From the NCBI RefSeq assembly GCF_913778665.1, contig NZ_CAJYVQ010000002.1:434001-498000 (forward strand): DNA of 64,000 nucleotides. Reading direction: 5' to 3'. Below, piece by piece: positions 15,630 to 24,316 of this stretch. Position 1 is the stretch's first letter; the number at the start of each line of letters is the position of its first letter. Below the pieces are notes generated by a model. That model was given only the letters and a program-made list of their open reading frames with translations, was not told the origin of the DNA and searched no databases. Source of the stretch: an uncultured Stenotrophomonas sp. (lineage in GTDB: Bacteria; Pseudomonadota; Gammaproteobacteria; Xanthomonadales; Xanthomonadaceae). The position numbers were made by a program, and so were the translations under genes.

Positions 15630-15693
15630 CCAGCGGCGGAAAGCGCCGATGCTAACCGGCCCGGACGCGCCACGGTGTGCGCGAGCGGGCGGA

Positions 15694-16143
15694 TCAGGCC
15701 TCGCGCCCGTGTGCCTTGAGCTTGCGTACGCGGGTGGCTGACGCCTGCAGCGGGCGTCCGTCGCGCCCGCGTGGCTGCATATAGGGCAGCGGTCGTCGCG
15801 TGCTCGACTCGATCAACTGTGAATGCGCCTCGCTGCTGCCGAAGCGATGGCGCTCGCCCCACTGGCGCAGCGCGACCAGCAGCGGGAACAGTTCCAGGCC
15901 GGCAGCGGTGAGCACGTACTGCTGGTAGGCCGAGCCGTCGGAGGCGGGCTGCAGCTGCAGGATGCCGGCCTCGACCAGCTTGCGCAGGCGGTCGCTGAGG
16001 ATGTTGCGCGCCGCGCCGAGGCTGCGCTGGAAATCGCCGAAACGGGTGATGCCGTCGAAGGCATCGCGGATGACCAGCAAGGCCCAGCGATCACCGAGCA
16101 GGTCGGCGCTGCGGGCGACGGGGCAGGGGCTGTCGGCGTGCAT
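15694..16143 (-). CDS. HxlR-family transcriptional regulator
   Basis: A 149-aa winged-helix regulator. CPVARSADLLGDRWALLVIRDAF followed by GITRFGDFQRSLG and ILSDRLRKLVEAGIL is the typical HxlR DNA-binding core. The ATG at 16143 is preceded by GGAACC; an earlier in-frame ATG at 16197 would place 18 non-conserved residues ahead of the family N-terminus and extend into the shared promoter. It is divergent from an MFS transporter, which it most likely represses. Confidence 0.88.
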   Translation of the reverse strand: MHADSPCPVARSADLLGDRWALLVIRDAFDGITRFGDFQRSLGAARNILSDRLRKLVEAGILQLQPASDGSAYQQYVLTAAGLELFPLLVALRQWGERHRFGSSEAHSQLIESSTRRPLPYMQPRGRDGRPLQASATRVRKLKAHGREA

Positions 16144-16168
16144 GGCAGGTTCCACTGAATGTAGTTGC

Positions 16169-16216
16169 AGTTTAAAACCAATGTCGCTAGCCTGCATCCA
16201 GTTTCAAAGTAAAACC
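16169..16216. promoter_or_regulatory. Candidate HxlR operator repeats
   Basis: Two related direct elements, AGTTTAAAACC (16169-16179) and AGTTTCAAAGTAAAACC (16200-16216), lie in the only AT-rich part of the divergent promoter. Spacing between repeat starts is 31 bases, about three helical turns. They are the obvious binding sites for the adjacent HxlR regulator, controlling both its own gene and the MFS gene. Confidence 0.5.
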
Positions 16217-16222
16217 ACAATC

Positions 16223-17437
16223 ATGGGCGCCATCTCCGTTCCCCGATCCCTGCAGTCGCTGCTGGCGGTTGCCGCCGGTGCCAGTGTTGCCAACGTCTAC
16301 TACGCACAGCCACTGCTTGACCAGCTGGCGCAGGCCTTCGCACTGGATCGGGCTGCGGCGGGCGCGGTGGTGGCGGCGACCCAGGCCGGCAGCATGCTGG
16401 CCTTGCTGGTGCTGCTGCCATTGGCTGACCGCGGTGATCGTCGCCGCCTGCTGCGCCTGCAACTGCTGGCGCTGGTGGCGGCAGTGCTGTGGCTGGCAGC
16501 CGCGCGCACTGCCGGCTGGCTGCTGTCGGGCATGCTGCTGGCCGGCTTGCTTGGCACCGCACTCACTCAGGGCCTGATTGCATACACCGCGACGTTGGCG
16601 CCGGTCGAGCAGCGAGGGCGCGTGGTTGGCGCTGTGCAGGGTGGGGTTTTCATCGGCCTGTTGCTGGCACGCGTTGTATCGGGAGGGGTGGCGTCCGCGC
16701 TGGGCTGGCGCGCGGTCTATCTGCTGTCTGCCAGCGTGACAGCGGTGCTGGCGCTGCTGCTGTGGCGGCGCCTCCCCGCGCTGCCGGTGCCGGCGGTGCC
16801 GCCGCGCTGGTGCGATCTGCTGGGCTCGATGTGGGGCATGCTGCGTACAGATCGCACGCTGCGCGAGCGTGGGCCGCTCGCCCTGCTGCTGTTTGCCGGG
16901 CTCAATGTTTTCTGGGCGGCGGTGCCGCTGCCGCTGTCGGCACCGCCGTTGCACTGGTCGACAGCAGCGATCGGTGCGCTGGGCCTGGCGGGCGTGATGG
17001 GTGCGCTGTTGGCGGCGCGGGTCGGGCATTGGATGGACCGCGGGTTCGCACATCGCGTCAGTCTCGGCGCGCTGCTTCTGATGCTTGCCGCGTGGTGGCC
17101 GCTGCTGGGCCTGCCTCATTCGCTGGCGTTACTGCTGCTGGGCGTGGTGGTGCTGGATCTGGGCGGGCAGGCGCTGCACGTCGCCAACCAGGCGCTGCTG
17201 TTGCGTGCGCCGGGCGAACAGCATGGGCGCCTGGTGGCGCTGTACATGCTGTTCTACGCGATGGGCAGCGGTGCCGGTGCGGCGGCAGGTACCTGGATGC
17301 AGGCCCGCCATGGATGGTCGGCGGTCTGCCTGCTGGGCGCCGGCATCGCGCTGTTGGCAGTGCTGTGGTGGGGGGCGTGGCGCGTAGCGGCGTTCACTGC
17401 ATCGGCCGCGTTGCGAAGCGGTAGAGTCGACTGCTAG
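16223..17437 (+). CDS. MFS transporter (drug:H+ antiporter type)
   Basis: A 404-aa membrane protein with 12 hydrophobic spans and very little periplasmic sequence. The N-terminal ASVANVYYAQPLLDQLA is characteristic of the MFS subgroup adjacent to HxlR or LysR regulators, and LLPLADRGDRRRLLR is the loop 2-3 motif. It starts at ATG 16223 immediately after the candidate operator. The substrate is unknown; induction by small electrophiles or aromatics sensed by the HxlR protein is a guess based on that family. Confidence 0.88.
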   Translation: MGAISVPRSLQSLLAVAAGASVANVYYAQPLLDQLAQAFALDRAAAGAVVAATQAGSMLALLVLLPLADRGDRRRLLRLQLLALVAAVLWLAAARTAGWLLSGMLLAGLLGTALTQGLIAYTATLAPVEQRGRVVGAVQGGVFIGLLLARVVSGGVASALGWRAVYLLSASVTAVLALLLWRRLPALPVPAVPPRWCDLLGSMWGMLRTDRTLRERGPLALLLFAGLNVFWAAVPLPLSAPPLHWSTAAIGALGLAGVMGALLAARVGHWMDRGFAHRVSLGALLLMLAAWWPLLGLPHSLALLLLGVVVLDLGGQALHVANQALLLRAPGEQHGRLVALYMLFYAMGSGAGAAAGTWMQARHGWSAVCLLGAGIALLAVLWWGAWRVAAFTASAALRSGRVDC

Positions 17438-17527
17438 TTGACTGCTCTTCCGTCAGCTTGCAAAAAAACCCGCGCTGCGCGCGCTAGTCGACTAACAGTC
17501 GACTCTGCACGCCACCGGGATTTTTTT
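17423..17527. terminator. Bidirectional terminator with nested GTAG/AGTCGACT repeats
   Basis: A7-CCCG (17462-17472) pairs with CGGG-A-T7 (17516-17527), so both strands give a GC stem followed by seven U. This ends both the MFS gene and the convergent diguanylate cyclase gene. Inside and beside it, AGAGTCGACTG (17423-17433) and CAGTCGACTCT (17496-17506) form a perfect 11-bp inverted repeat, and TAGTCGACTA (17485-17494) is a palindrome. GTAG at 17421 suggests an SMAG-type repeat merged with the terminator. Confidence 0.8.
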
Positions 17528-17539
17528 GTTTCCGGCGGC

Positions 17540-18985
17540 TCAGCGTTGCAGTGCGCGCCGCCCCGGAGCGTCCTGCAGCGCATCGCTGGCCACCACCACG
17601 CGGTTGCGGCCGTTGCGCTTGGCCTCGTACATCGCAGCGTCGGCACGCGCCATCAACCGCTCGTAATCCGGATGGCCATCATGCCCGGCAACACCGATGC
17701 TGGCGGTCAAGGCCAGCATCTGCCCATTGGCCAGTGCCACCGGTGACTGCGCGATCTGCCGGCGCAGGCTTTCGGCAATTACCTCCGCCTGTGATTCACT
17801 GGCCGCGACCAGCACAACCACGAACTCCTCGCCGCCATAGCGGAACAGATAGTCGCTGCCGCGCGTGAGCTGGCCGAGCAGGCCGGCCACATGCTGCAAT
17901 GCACGGTCGCCGGCATCGTGACCGTGGCCGTCGTTGATCGCCTTGAAGTGGTCGAGGTCGAGTAGCAGCAGCGAGAAGGGCGTGCGATTGCGCGTGGCCA
18001 GTTCGATTTCCCGGCGCAGCACCGTGGGCAGGAAGCGCCGGTTGAGCAGGTTGGTCAGTGCGTCACTGCCGGCATCCAGTTCGCCGATGCGTTCGAACAG
18101 CAGCGTCATCAGGGTGCGGATGCTGGCCAGGTCTTCACGGATCGACGGCAGCGCGGCCAGGCGCTGCGCAGGGGCATCGGCCGCCGCGTGCTGCAGGCAG
18201 GTGTCGATACGGGCCATCAAGCGGCCGACCTGCTGGGTCTCGCTGCTTTCGCCGAAACTGGGAATGCCCTTGTGGGTGAACCATAGGCCGAACTCCGATG
18301 TTGCCAGGCTGGCGCTGTCGCTGCCCTGCACATGGCCGGCCAGCGCGTAGAGCAGCGCGTTCTCCCAGTCCAGCAGTAACGCGCGCTGGCGCTCGCGTTC
18401 GGTGCTGACGTTCTGCACCAGCGAGAACAGCCGGTACGCTGCATCGGCACGGCTGGAGCGTTCGCGCGCGTGCGTGTAGGCCAGGGTCATGCCTTCCATG
18501 GCGATGTCCATGATCGCGCTGAGGCAGTCGATCGCTGAAAACGCGGTCGCGGTGTCGGCGGCATCGTCGCGCAGGCGCATGAACAGCTCGTGCTTGAGCA
18601 CGCGCGCGCCACGGGTGACCAGGTCGACCGGGATGCCGACCCGTGCATGCACATCGCCGATCACCCGCTGCGAGGCGACCGCGCTGGCGATGCCGGCGCT
18701 GTCGGTGGTCAGCAGTTGCACCAGCCAGCGCTGCATGGCCGGTTGCAGGCGTTGCTTGACCTGTTCATGGGACAGGAAGCGGCGTGCGCGCGCATCCTGC
18801 AGCAGCACGTCATAGAAGCGCTGGGCCAGCGCCGGCGGTGCATCGGCGGCGGCGGCGTGCAGCAGCGCCGTGGCGGCAGGGCCAGCCTGCTGCAGGCACT
18901 GCTGCCATGCTTCGGCCAACGGCTGGCTGGCTTCGTCCAGTTGGGGTGTTTCCACGTCGATCTCTGACTGCGTACGGCAAACCAC
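17540..18985 (-). CDS. dosC: Globin-coupled diguanylate cyclase (DosC/DgcO-like)
   Basis: Makes cyclic di-GMP under control of haem-bound oxygen. It is 481 aa: a globin-coupled sensor domain (about 20-170) with the proximal His113 in IGDVHARVGIP, a helical middle domain (about 180-300), then a GGDEF domain with GGEEF at 384-388. The product-inhibition I-site RGSD (375-378) is intact five residues before it. Length and order match E. coli DosC (YddV), which is paired with the phosphodiesterase DosP; no DosP homologue is adjacent here. The sensor-domain histidine and catalytic site are both intact, so an active oxygen-responsive cyclase is likely. Confidence 0.88.
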   Translation of the reverse strand: MVCRTQSEIDVETPQLDEASQPLAEAWQQCLQQAGPAATALLHAAAADAPPALAQRFYDVLLQDARARRFLSHEQVKQRLQPAMQRWLVQLLTTDSAGIASAVASQRVIGDVHARVGIPVDLVTRGARVLKHELFMRLRDDAADTATAFSAIDCLSAIMDIAMEGMTLAYTHARERSSRADAAYRLFSLVQNVSTERERQRALLLDWENALLYALAGHVQGSDSASLATSEFGLWFTHKGIPSFGESSETQQVGRLMARIDTCLQHAAADAPAQRLAALPSIREDLASIRTLMTLLFERIGELDAGSDALTNLLNRRFLPTVLRREIELATRNRTPFSLLLLDLDHFKAINDGHGHDAGDRALQHVAGLLGQLTRGSDYLFRYGGEEFVVVLVAASESQAEVIAESLRRQIAQSPVALANGQMLALTASIGVAGHDGHPDYERLMARADAAMYEAKRNGRNRVVVASDALQDAPGRRALQR

Positions 18986-19104
18986 GGATATCGGCCGCGG
19001 CGGCGTGCGATTGATGGCAGGTTAGCCAGCCAGTTTAAGCGCGATGCAGCGTTGCCCGGTGCGCAAAGCACATCCGGATCGCTGCGGCAATGCGCCAACG
19101 CATT

Positions 19105-19119
19105 TGAGAATCACTCGCA
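19105..19119 (+). promoter_or_regulatory. Candidate Fur box upstream of fepA
   Basis: TGAGAAT-C-ACTCGCA is a 7-1-7 inverted repeat with 5 of 7 paired positions. It resembles the TGATAAT-N-ATTATCA Fur motif and the TTTGAGAAT forms seen in xanthomonads. It lies about 120 bases before the receptor start in an otherwise gene-free 256-base stretch, as expected for an iron-repressed siderophore receptor. The rest of that stretch shows no other clear signal. Confidence 0.5.
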
Positions 19120-19241
19120 CTAGTGGGAGAATGCCCGCACGGACCGGACTGCAGGCACCTGCAGCCCTGTTCTGCCTCCCCCTCGTCGTTGCCTCAAGCC
19201 CTTCGCCAGAGGCCCCGTTGCCCTGCCAGAAGGTCCAGACC

Positions 19242-21491
19242 ATGTCCCCTGCCGTTGTCCTTTCGCCGCGCCCGCTGGCGCTCGCCGTTGCTGCGCTGCT
19301 GGCCGGCAGCGCCCTGTCCGCCCGGGCCGAGACCGACGCCACCGATATCGACACGGTGCATGTCACCGCCTCGCAGATCGCGCGCCAGGCGCTGGGTACC
19401 TCGACCATCACCGCCGAGGACATCGCCAAGCGCCCGCCGGCCAACGACATCGCCGAGCTGCTGCGCACCATGCCCGGCGTCAACCTGACCGGCAACAGCG
19501 CTTCCGGCCAGTACGGCAACAACCGCCAGATCGACCTGCGCGGCATGGGCCCGGAAAACACCCTGATCCTGGTTGACGGCAAGCGTATCGGTGCACGCGA
19601 CGCCGTGCGCATGGGCCGCAGTGGCGAGCGCAACACGCGCGGCGACACCAACTGGGTGCCGGCGGAGATGATCGAGCGTATCGAGGTGCTGCGCGGTCCG
19701 GCCGCAGCACGCTACGGTTCCGGTGCCTCGGGCGGCGTGGTCAACATCATCACCAAGCGCCCGACCGGTGACCTGACCGGTGCAGTCGATCTGTACGGCC
19801 TGGTGCCCGAGCACAGCGCCGAAGGCGGCAGCGAGCGCGTCGGTCTGCAGCTGAGCGGCCCGATGACCGATACGCTGTCGTTCCGCCTGTACGGCAATCT
19901 CAACAAGACCGACGCAGACTCGCTGGATCTCAACCGCCAGTACGCCACCAACCCGAACGCGGTGCCGCCGGCTGGGCGCGAGGGCGTCAAGAACCGCGAC
20001 GTCAACGCGCTGCTGCGCTGGGACGTGACCGCCAACCAGGTGGTCGAGTTCGAAGCCGGTACCAGCCGCCAGGGCAACATCTACGCCGGTGACCGTGCGG
20101 TCAGCACCGCCGGCACCTCGACCGGCGTTGATCTGGCGGCGCTGGCCGACGGCAAAGCGGAGACCAACCGGATGTACCGCAACACCGGCGCGATCACCCA
20201 TCGTGGTCGCTGGGGCGATGTCACCTCGCGGGTGACCGCTGCGGTGGAAGCGGTGAACAACTCGCGCATCAACGAAGGCCTGGCCGGTGGCCCGGAAGGC
20301 AGCTTCAACGGCACCGACTGGTCGACCTCTCGCCTGCGCAATTATCAGCTGGACGGCGAAGTGAGCTTCCCGACCACGCTGGGCGGTGCCGAGAACGTCT
20401 GGACGCTCGGCTTCGAGTACCTGGACAGCCGCCTGACCGATCCCTATTCGATGAGCCAGTCCAGCAGCAGCGGCGGCGGTATCCCCGGCCTGTCGGCCGA
20501 CCGTGCGCGTGGCAAGGCCGACGCGCAGACCACTGCCGTATTCGTCGAAGACAACATCTACCTCGGCGAGCGCTGGATCGTCACTCCGGGCCTGCGCTTC
20601 GACCACCACAGCCAGTTCGGCAACAACACCAGCCCCAGCCTCAATGCGCAGTTCCGCATCAGCGGCGATTGGGTGGTGAAGGGCGGTATCGCCCGGGCAT
20701 TCAAGGCGCCGAACCTGTACCAGTCCAATCCGGACTATCTGTACTACACCCGTGGCAATGGCTGCCCGAATGCATTGCCGAGCCTGGGCGCCGGCTGCTA
20801 CATGCGCGGCAATGCGGACCTGAAGGCGGAAACCAGCCTGAACAAGGAGCTGGGTATCGAGTGGGCACCGCAGAGCGGCTGGCAGGCCTCGTTGACCTAC
20901 TTCCACAACGACTACAAGGACAAGATCCAGGCCGGCTACACCCAGGTCGGGCTGACCGCCGACACCAAGGGCCGCATCTTCCGCTGGGAGAACGCACCGA
21001 AGGCGATCGTGCAGGGGCTGGAAGGCAACCTGGTGATCCCGCTGCTGGGCGAGCAGGGCAACCGCCTGAAGTGGAGCAACAACTTCACCTACATGGTGGA
21101 AAACGAGAACAAGACCACGCGCCAGCCGTTGTCGGTGATCCCGAAATACACCGTCAACACGATGCTGGACTGGCAGGCCACCGATAAGCTGTCGGTGCTG
21201 CTGACCGGCACCTTCTACGGCAAGCAGAAGCCGGCCACTGCCAACATCAACAACGATCCGCGCTGCACCGGCAGCTGTGATGCGTCGATCGCACTGCAGG
21301 ACCGCGGTGCCTACAACATCTGGGGCGTGAGCGCGCGCTACAAGGTGACCGAGACGGTCAGCTTCGGCTTCGGCGTGAACAACCTGGCCGACAAGCGCCT
21401 GTTCCGCGAGGCCAACAGCAGCGATGCCGGCGCGGCGACCTACAACGAACCGGGTCGCGCCTACTGGGCCAGCCTGCGCTTCGGATTCTGA
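19242..21491 (+). CDS. fepA: TonB-dependent catecholate siderophore receptor, FepA/PfeA type
   Basis: Outer-membrane receptor importing ferric enterobactin-like siderophores with TonB-ExbBD energy. It is 749 aa: a signal peptide (LAVAALLAGSALSARA), a plug domain (about 40-170) with PPANDIAELLRTMPGVNLTG and IERIEVLRGPAAARYGSGA, then a 22-strand barrel ending in GRAYWASLRFGF with a terminal Phe. The stretches RIGARDAVRMGRSGERNTRG and SRINEGLAGGPEGS are typical of FepA/PfeA. The ATG at 19242 follows AGAAGG and begins the signal peptide; the frame is open upstream but not coding. A likely Fur box lies upstream. Confidence 0.9.
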   Translation: MSPAVVLSPRPLALAVAALLAGSALSARAETDATDIDTVHVTASQIARQALGTSTITAEDIAKRPPANDIAELLRTMPGVNLTGNSASGQYGNNRQIDLRGMGPENTLILVDGKRIGARDAVRMGRSGERNTRGDTNWVPAEMIERIEVLRGPAAARYGSGASGGVVNIITKRPTGDLTGAVDLYGLVPEHSAEGGSERVGLQLSGPMTDTLSFRLYGNLNKTDADSLDLNRQYATNPNAVPPAGREGVKNRDVNALLRWDVTANQVVEFEAGTSRQGNIYAGDRAVSTAGTSTGVDLAALADGKAETNRMYRNTGAITHRGRWGDVTSRVTAAVEAVNNSRINEGLAGGPEGSFNGTDWSTSRLRNYQLDGEVSFPTTLGGAENVWTLGFEYLDSRLTDPYSMSQSSSSGGGIPGLSADRARGKADAQTTAVFVEDNIYLGERWIVTPGLRFDHHSQFGNNTSPSLNAQFRISGDWVVKGGIARAFKAPNLYQSNPDYLYYTRGNGCPNALPSLGAGCYMRGNADLKAETSLNKELGIEWAPQSGWQASLTYFHNDYKDKIQAGYTQVGLTADTKGRIFRWENAPKAIVQGLEGNLVIPLLGEQGNRLKWSNNFTYMVENENKTTRQPLSVIPKYTVNTMLDWQATDKLSVLLTGTFYGKQKPATANINNDPRCTGSCDASIALQDRGAYNIWGVSARYKVTETVSFGFGVNNLADKRLFREANSSDAGAATYNEPGRAYWASLRFGF

Positions 21492-21552
21492 GCGTACGCG
21501 GCGCCGTTCCGCTGCGCTCGCCGGGCAAAGGTGCGGCCTCGTTCCAGCCTCG

Positions 21553-21577
21553 GTAGTGCCGGGCCATGCCCGGCAGC
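21553..21577 (+). repeat. SMAG-type palindrome (GTAG head)
   Basis: GTAG at 21553 is followed by TGCCGGGC (21557-21564), a CAT loop and GCCCGGCA (21568-21575), a perfect 8-bp stem. This is the standard layout of the S. maltophilia GTAG repeats. It lies between fepA and the CDF gene and can stop or stabilise fepA transcripts. Confidence 0.8.
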
Positions 21578-21597
21578 CTCAACCCCGCAGGTCTGCA

Positions 21598-21618
21598 ATG
21601 TTATAAACATCGTGATAG
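21598..21618 (+). promoter_or_regulatory. AT-rich promoter element before the CDF gene, possible Zur site
   Basis: ATGTT-ATA-AACAT (21598-21610) is a small inverted repeat inside a rare AT-rich stretch running to GTGATAG. It lies about 60 bases upstream of the CDF start. In Xanthomonas campestris, Zur is known to activate a CDF-type zinc efflux gene from an imperfect repeat overlapping the promoter; this site could be the equivalent. The similarity to the Zur motif is weak. Confidence 0.35.
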
Positions 21619-21670
21619 TTTCCCCACGGCCGCCAGCGTAGCCTGCCTCCCTCGCAAAGGAGCTGTTGCC

Positions 21671-22651
21671 ATGGGCCACGACCACGATCACCTGCCATCC
21701 GAGATCCGCCACGAGAAACCCTTGTGGTGGGCGCTCGGCCTGACGTCCACCTTCCTCGTCGTCGAAGTGGTGGGCGCGTTCTGGACCAACAGCCTGGCGC
21801 TGTTGTCCGACGCGGCGCACATGGCCACCGATGCACTGGCGCTGATGATCGCGCTGGTCGCGGTGCGCTTGAGTCGCCGCCCACCCGACGCGCGCCGCAC
21901 TTACGGCTATGCGCGCCTGGAAGCGCTGGGCGCGATGATCAACGGCGCGATGCTGTTCGTGGTCGCCGCCTACATCCTGTGGGAAGCCGTCGGGCGCTTC
22001 AGCAAGCCGCAGGAGATCGCCTCCACCGGCATGCTGGTGATCGCGTCGGTCGGCCTGGTCATCAACCTGATCTCGATGCGCCTGCTCCAGGCCGGCAGCG
22101 GCGAGAGCCTCAACGTGAAGGGTGCCTACCTGGAAGTGTGGGCCGACATGCTCGGCTCGGTGGCAGTGATCGCCGGTGCGGTGCTGATCCACTTCACCGG
22201 CTGGAAGCCGATCGACCCGATCCTGGCGGTACTGATCGGCCTGTGGGTGCTGCCGCGCACCTGGGTGCTGATGCGCGAGGCGATCAACGTGCTGCTGGAA
22301 GGCGTGCCCAAGGGCATGGACGTGGCCAAGGTGCGCGACAGCCTGTCGGGGCATGACGCGGTGCTGGATGTGCATGACCTGCATGTATGGGCGCTGGCCT
22401 CCAGCACGCCTGCGCTGACCGCGCACATCGTGATGCGTGATGGCACCGACGCCGATGCGCTGCGGCGTGAGCTGGGGGGGCGCCTGCATGATGATTTCGG
22501 CATCGAGCATGTGACGTTGCAGATCGAGGCCGACCACTGCGGCGAAGCCTGTGGTGAGCCGGCGCCGGTGAAGGGCGGTGAGCACGAAGGTCATGAAGGC
22601 CATGACCACGGCGAAGACGCACAGGGGCATCGCGGCCACGTGCATCGTTGA
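21671..22651 (+). CDS. Cation diffusion facilitator, zinc exporter of CzcD/ZitB type
   Basis: Proton-driven exporter of Zn2+ (possibly also Co2+/Cd2+) from the cytoplasm. It is 326 aa with six spans and a C-terminal cytoplasmic metal-binding domain. The span-2 site SDAAHMATDA keeps the His-x3-Asp pair; the span-5 site reads YLEVWADMLGS, with Glu in place of the commoner His. Histidine-rich ends (GHDHDHLPSE and a tail with repeated EGHEGHDHGED) should bind zinc. The ATG at 21671 follows AAAGGAG. Upstream DNA has an AT-rich element that may respond to Zur. Confidence 0.9.
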   Translation: MGHDHDHLPSEIRHEKPLWWALGLTSTFLVVEVVGAFWTNSLALLSDAAHMATDALALMIALVAVRLSRRPPDARRTYGYARLEALGAMINGAMLFVVAAYILWEAVGRFSKPQEIASTGMLVIASVGLVINLISMRLLQAGSGESLNVKGAYLEVWADMLGSVAVIAGAVLIHFTGWKPIDPILAVLIGLWVLPRTWVLMREAINVLLEGVPKGMDVAKVRDSLSGHDAVLDVHDLHVWALASSTPALTAHIVMRDGTDADALRRELGGRLHDDFGIEHVTLQIEADHCGEACGEPAPVKGGEHEGHEGHDHGEDAQGHRGHVHR

Positions 22652-22689
22652 TCGACGATGACACGCGCGTCGGGAGATGCCCGGCGCAG

Positions 22690-23364
22690 CTATTCGTCCC
22701 GCCGCGAAGCCAGCCGATCCGCCAGCCGGGTCGGTTCCGGCAGCCGGTAGCCGCGCAGGGTGCGCTGCACCCAGCCCAGCGCGGTATCGGCACTGACCCG
22801 GTGGCCGCCGGCCACGAATAGCGGCTTGCAGCGCACCTTGCTCCGCAGCACCCAGCCCAGTTGTTCATCGCCGTCCAGCAGCGGTGTATGCGCGCCCGCT
22901 TCGGCGCCCGGCTCGATGAACCGGCCCACCAGTTTCGACTTGGCCACACCGATACTCGGCAGGTCGGTGACCACACCCAGGTGCGCGGCCACACCCAGCC
23001 GGCGCGGATGGCTGATGCCGTGGCCGTCGACGAACACCAGGTCGGGCGTGCGGGGCAGCAGCGCCAGCGCGGCCAGCAGTGCCGGCAACTCGCGGAAGCT
23101 CAGCAGGCCAGGAATGTAGGGCATCACCGTAGGAATCCGCGCGATCTCCTGCGCCACCGGCAACAGCGTGTTCGCATCCAGCAGCACCGCCGCCGCGCGG
23201 GTGGTGGCACCGTTGTCCTCGAAGCCGACATCGAGCCCGGCCAGCCAGCGCACGTCGCGGGCCAGGCGGTCCTGATGCTCCACGCGGCCGGCAAGCTGGG
23301 TCTGCTGCGCGCGGGCAGCGGCGACGCTGCCTTCCCAGCGCCCGGGGTCGATCACCGTATTCAT
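22690..23364 (-). CDS. nfi: Endonuclease V (deoxyinosine 3'-endonuclease)
   Basis: DNA repair enzyme that nicks next to deoxyinosine. It is 224 aa, the usual length. Catalytic motifs are present: [11 protein letters not shown] (first Asp), [15 protein letters not shown] (Glu and the wedge region) and [20 protein letters not shown] (second Asp and surrounding helix). It is a single gene between the convergent CDF gene and the divergent gpmA, with its start 95 bases from gpmA. Confidence 0.92.
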   Translation of the reverse strand: MNTVIDPGRWEGSVAAARAQQTQLAGRVEHQDRLARDVRWLAGLDVGFEDNGATTRAAAVLLDANTLLPVAQEIARIPTVMPYIPGLLSFRELPALLAALALLPRTPDLVFVDGHGISHPRRLGVAAHLGVVTDLPSIGVAKSKLVGRFIEPGAEAGAHTPLLDGDEQLGWVLRSKVRCKPLFVAGGHRVSADTALGWVQRTLRGYRLPEPTRLADRLASRRDE

Positions 23365-23458
23365 TGGCTACAGCATTGCATGCGCGGCGCCACGGCCCGG
23401 TGAGCGGCAGCCGGGGCTACAATGGCGGCCTGCCTTTCCTCGCGTTGGAGACCCTGCA

Positions 23459-24208
23459 GTGACCCGTAAACTCGTACTGTTGCGCCATGGCCAGAGCCAG
23501 TGGAACCTGGACAACCGCTTCACCGGCTGGGTCGATGTCGACCTGACCGAGCAGGGGCGCCGGGAAGCGGCCGCCGCCGGTCGCCTGATGCGCGAGGAAG
23601 GCCTGCAGTTCGACGTCGCCCATACCTCCGTACTGAAGCGCGCCATCCACACCCTGCAGGGTGCGCTGGCCGAGCTGGAGCAGGACTGGCTGCCGGTGAA
23701 CAAGTCCTGGCGCCTCAACGAGCGGCACTACGGCGGCCTGCAGGGGCTGGACAAGGCCGAGACCGCGGCCAAGCACGGCGAAGAGCAGGTCAAGGTCTGG
23801 CGTCGTTCGTACGACATCCCGCCGCCGCCGATGGAGCTGGAAGATCCCGGCCACCCGATCCATGACCGCCGCTACGCCGGCCTGGACCGCAACGCGCTGC
23901 CGGGTACCGAATCGCTGGCCACCACCCTGGACCGCGTGCTGCCGTACTGGCACGACGCGATCGCGCCGCAGCTGAAGGACGGCAAGACCGTGCTGGTCAC
24001 CGCCCACGGCAACTCGCTGCGCGCGCTGTACAAGTACCTCAACAATGTCTCGCGCGAGGAAATCCTCGAGCTGAACATCCCGACCGGCATCCCGCTGCTG
24101 TTCGAACTGAACGACGACCTGACGGTGCAGTCGTTCCGCTACCTGGGCGACCCGGAAGCGGCGCGCAAGGCCGCCGAAGCCGTGGCCAACCAGGGCAAGG
24201 CGAAATAA
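23459..24208 (+). CDS. gpmA: 2,3-bisphosphoglycerate-dependent phosphoglycerate mutase
   Basis: Glycolytic and gluconeogenic enzyme interconverting 3- and 2-phosphoglycerate. It is 249 aa. The catalytic [10 protein letters not shown] motif (His10 or 11), [11 protein letters not shown] and the second-His motif [12 protein letters not shown] are exact for cofactor-dependent GpmA. Translation starts at GTG 23459; the family N-terminus ([10 protein letters not shown]) fits with no room for an earlier start. It is monocistronic, with a strong terminator directly after the stop. Confidence 0.95.
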   Translation: MTRKLVLLRHGQSQWNLDNRFTGWVDVDLTEQGRREAAAAGRLMREEGLQFDVAHTSVLKRAIHTLQGALAELEQDWLPVNKSWRLNERHYGGLQGLDKAETAAKHGEEQVKVWRRSYDIPPPPMELEDPGHPIHDRRYAGLDRNALPGTESLATTLDRVLPYWHDAIAPQLKDGKTVLVTAHGNSLRALYKYLNNVSREEILELNIPTGIPLLFELNDDLTVQSFRYLGDPEAARKAAEAVANQGKAK

Positions 24209-24211
24209 GAA

Positions 24212-24242
24212 GAAGGCCGGCGCAAGCCGGCCTTCGCTTTTT
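24212..24242 (+). terminator. Rho-independent terminator of gpmA
   Basis: GAAGGCCGGC (24212-24221) pairs with GCCGGCCTTC (24226-24235) around a GCAA tetraloop, followed by GCTTTTTG. It starts 4 bases after the gpmA stop. Confidence 0.92.
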
Positions 24243-24306
24243 GTAGAGTCGGGCCATGCTCGACTGCCGCTGCCGCATCCCAGTAGAGCCACCCCATGGG
24301 TGGCTG
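24243..24306 (+). repeat. Tandem pair of SMAG-type GTAG palindromes
   Basis: First copy: GTAG 24243, arms AGTCGGGC and GCTCGACT around CAT (24247-24265). Second copy: GTAG 24283, perfect 8-bp arms AGCCACCC (24287-24294) and GGGTGGCT (24298-24305) around CAT. Same orientation, 40 bases apart, immediately after the gpmA terminator. Confidence 0.85.
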
Positions 24307-24316
24307 CTTCTGTCCG

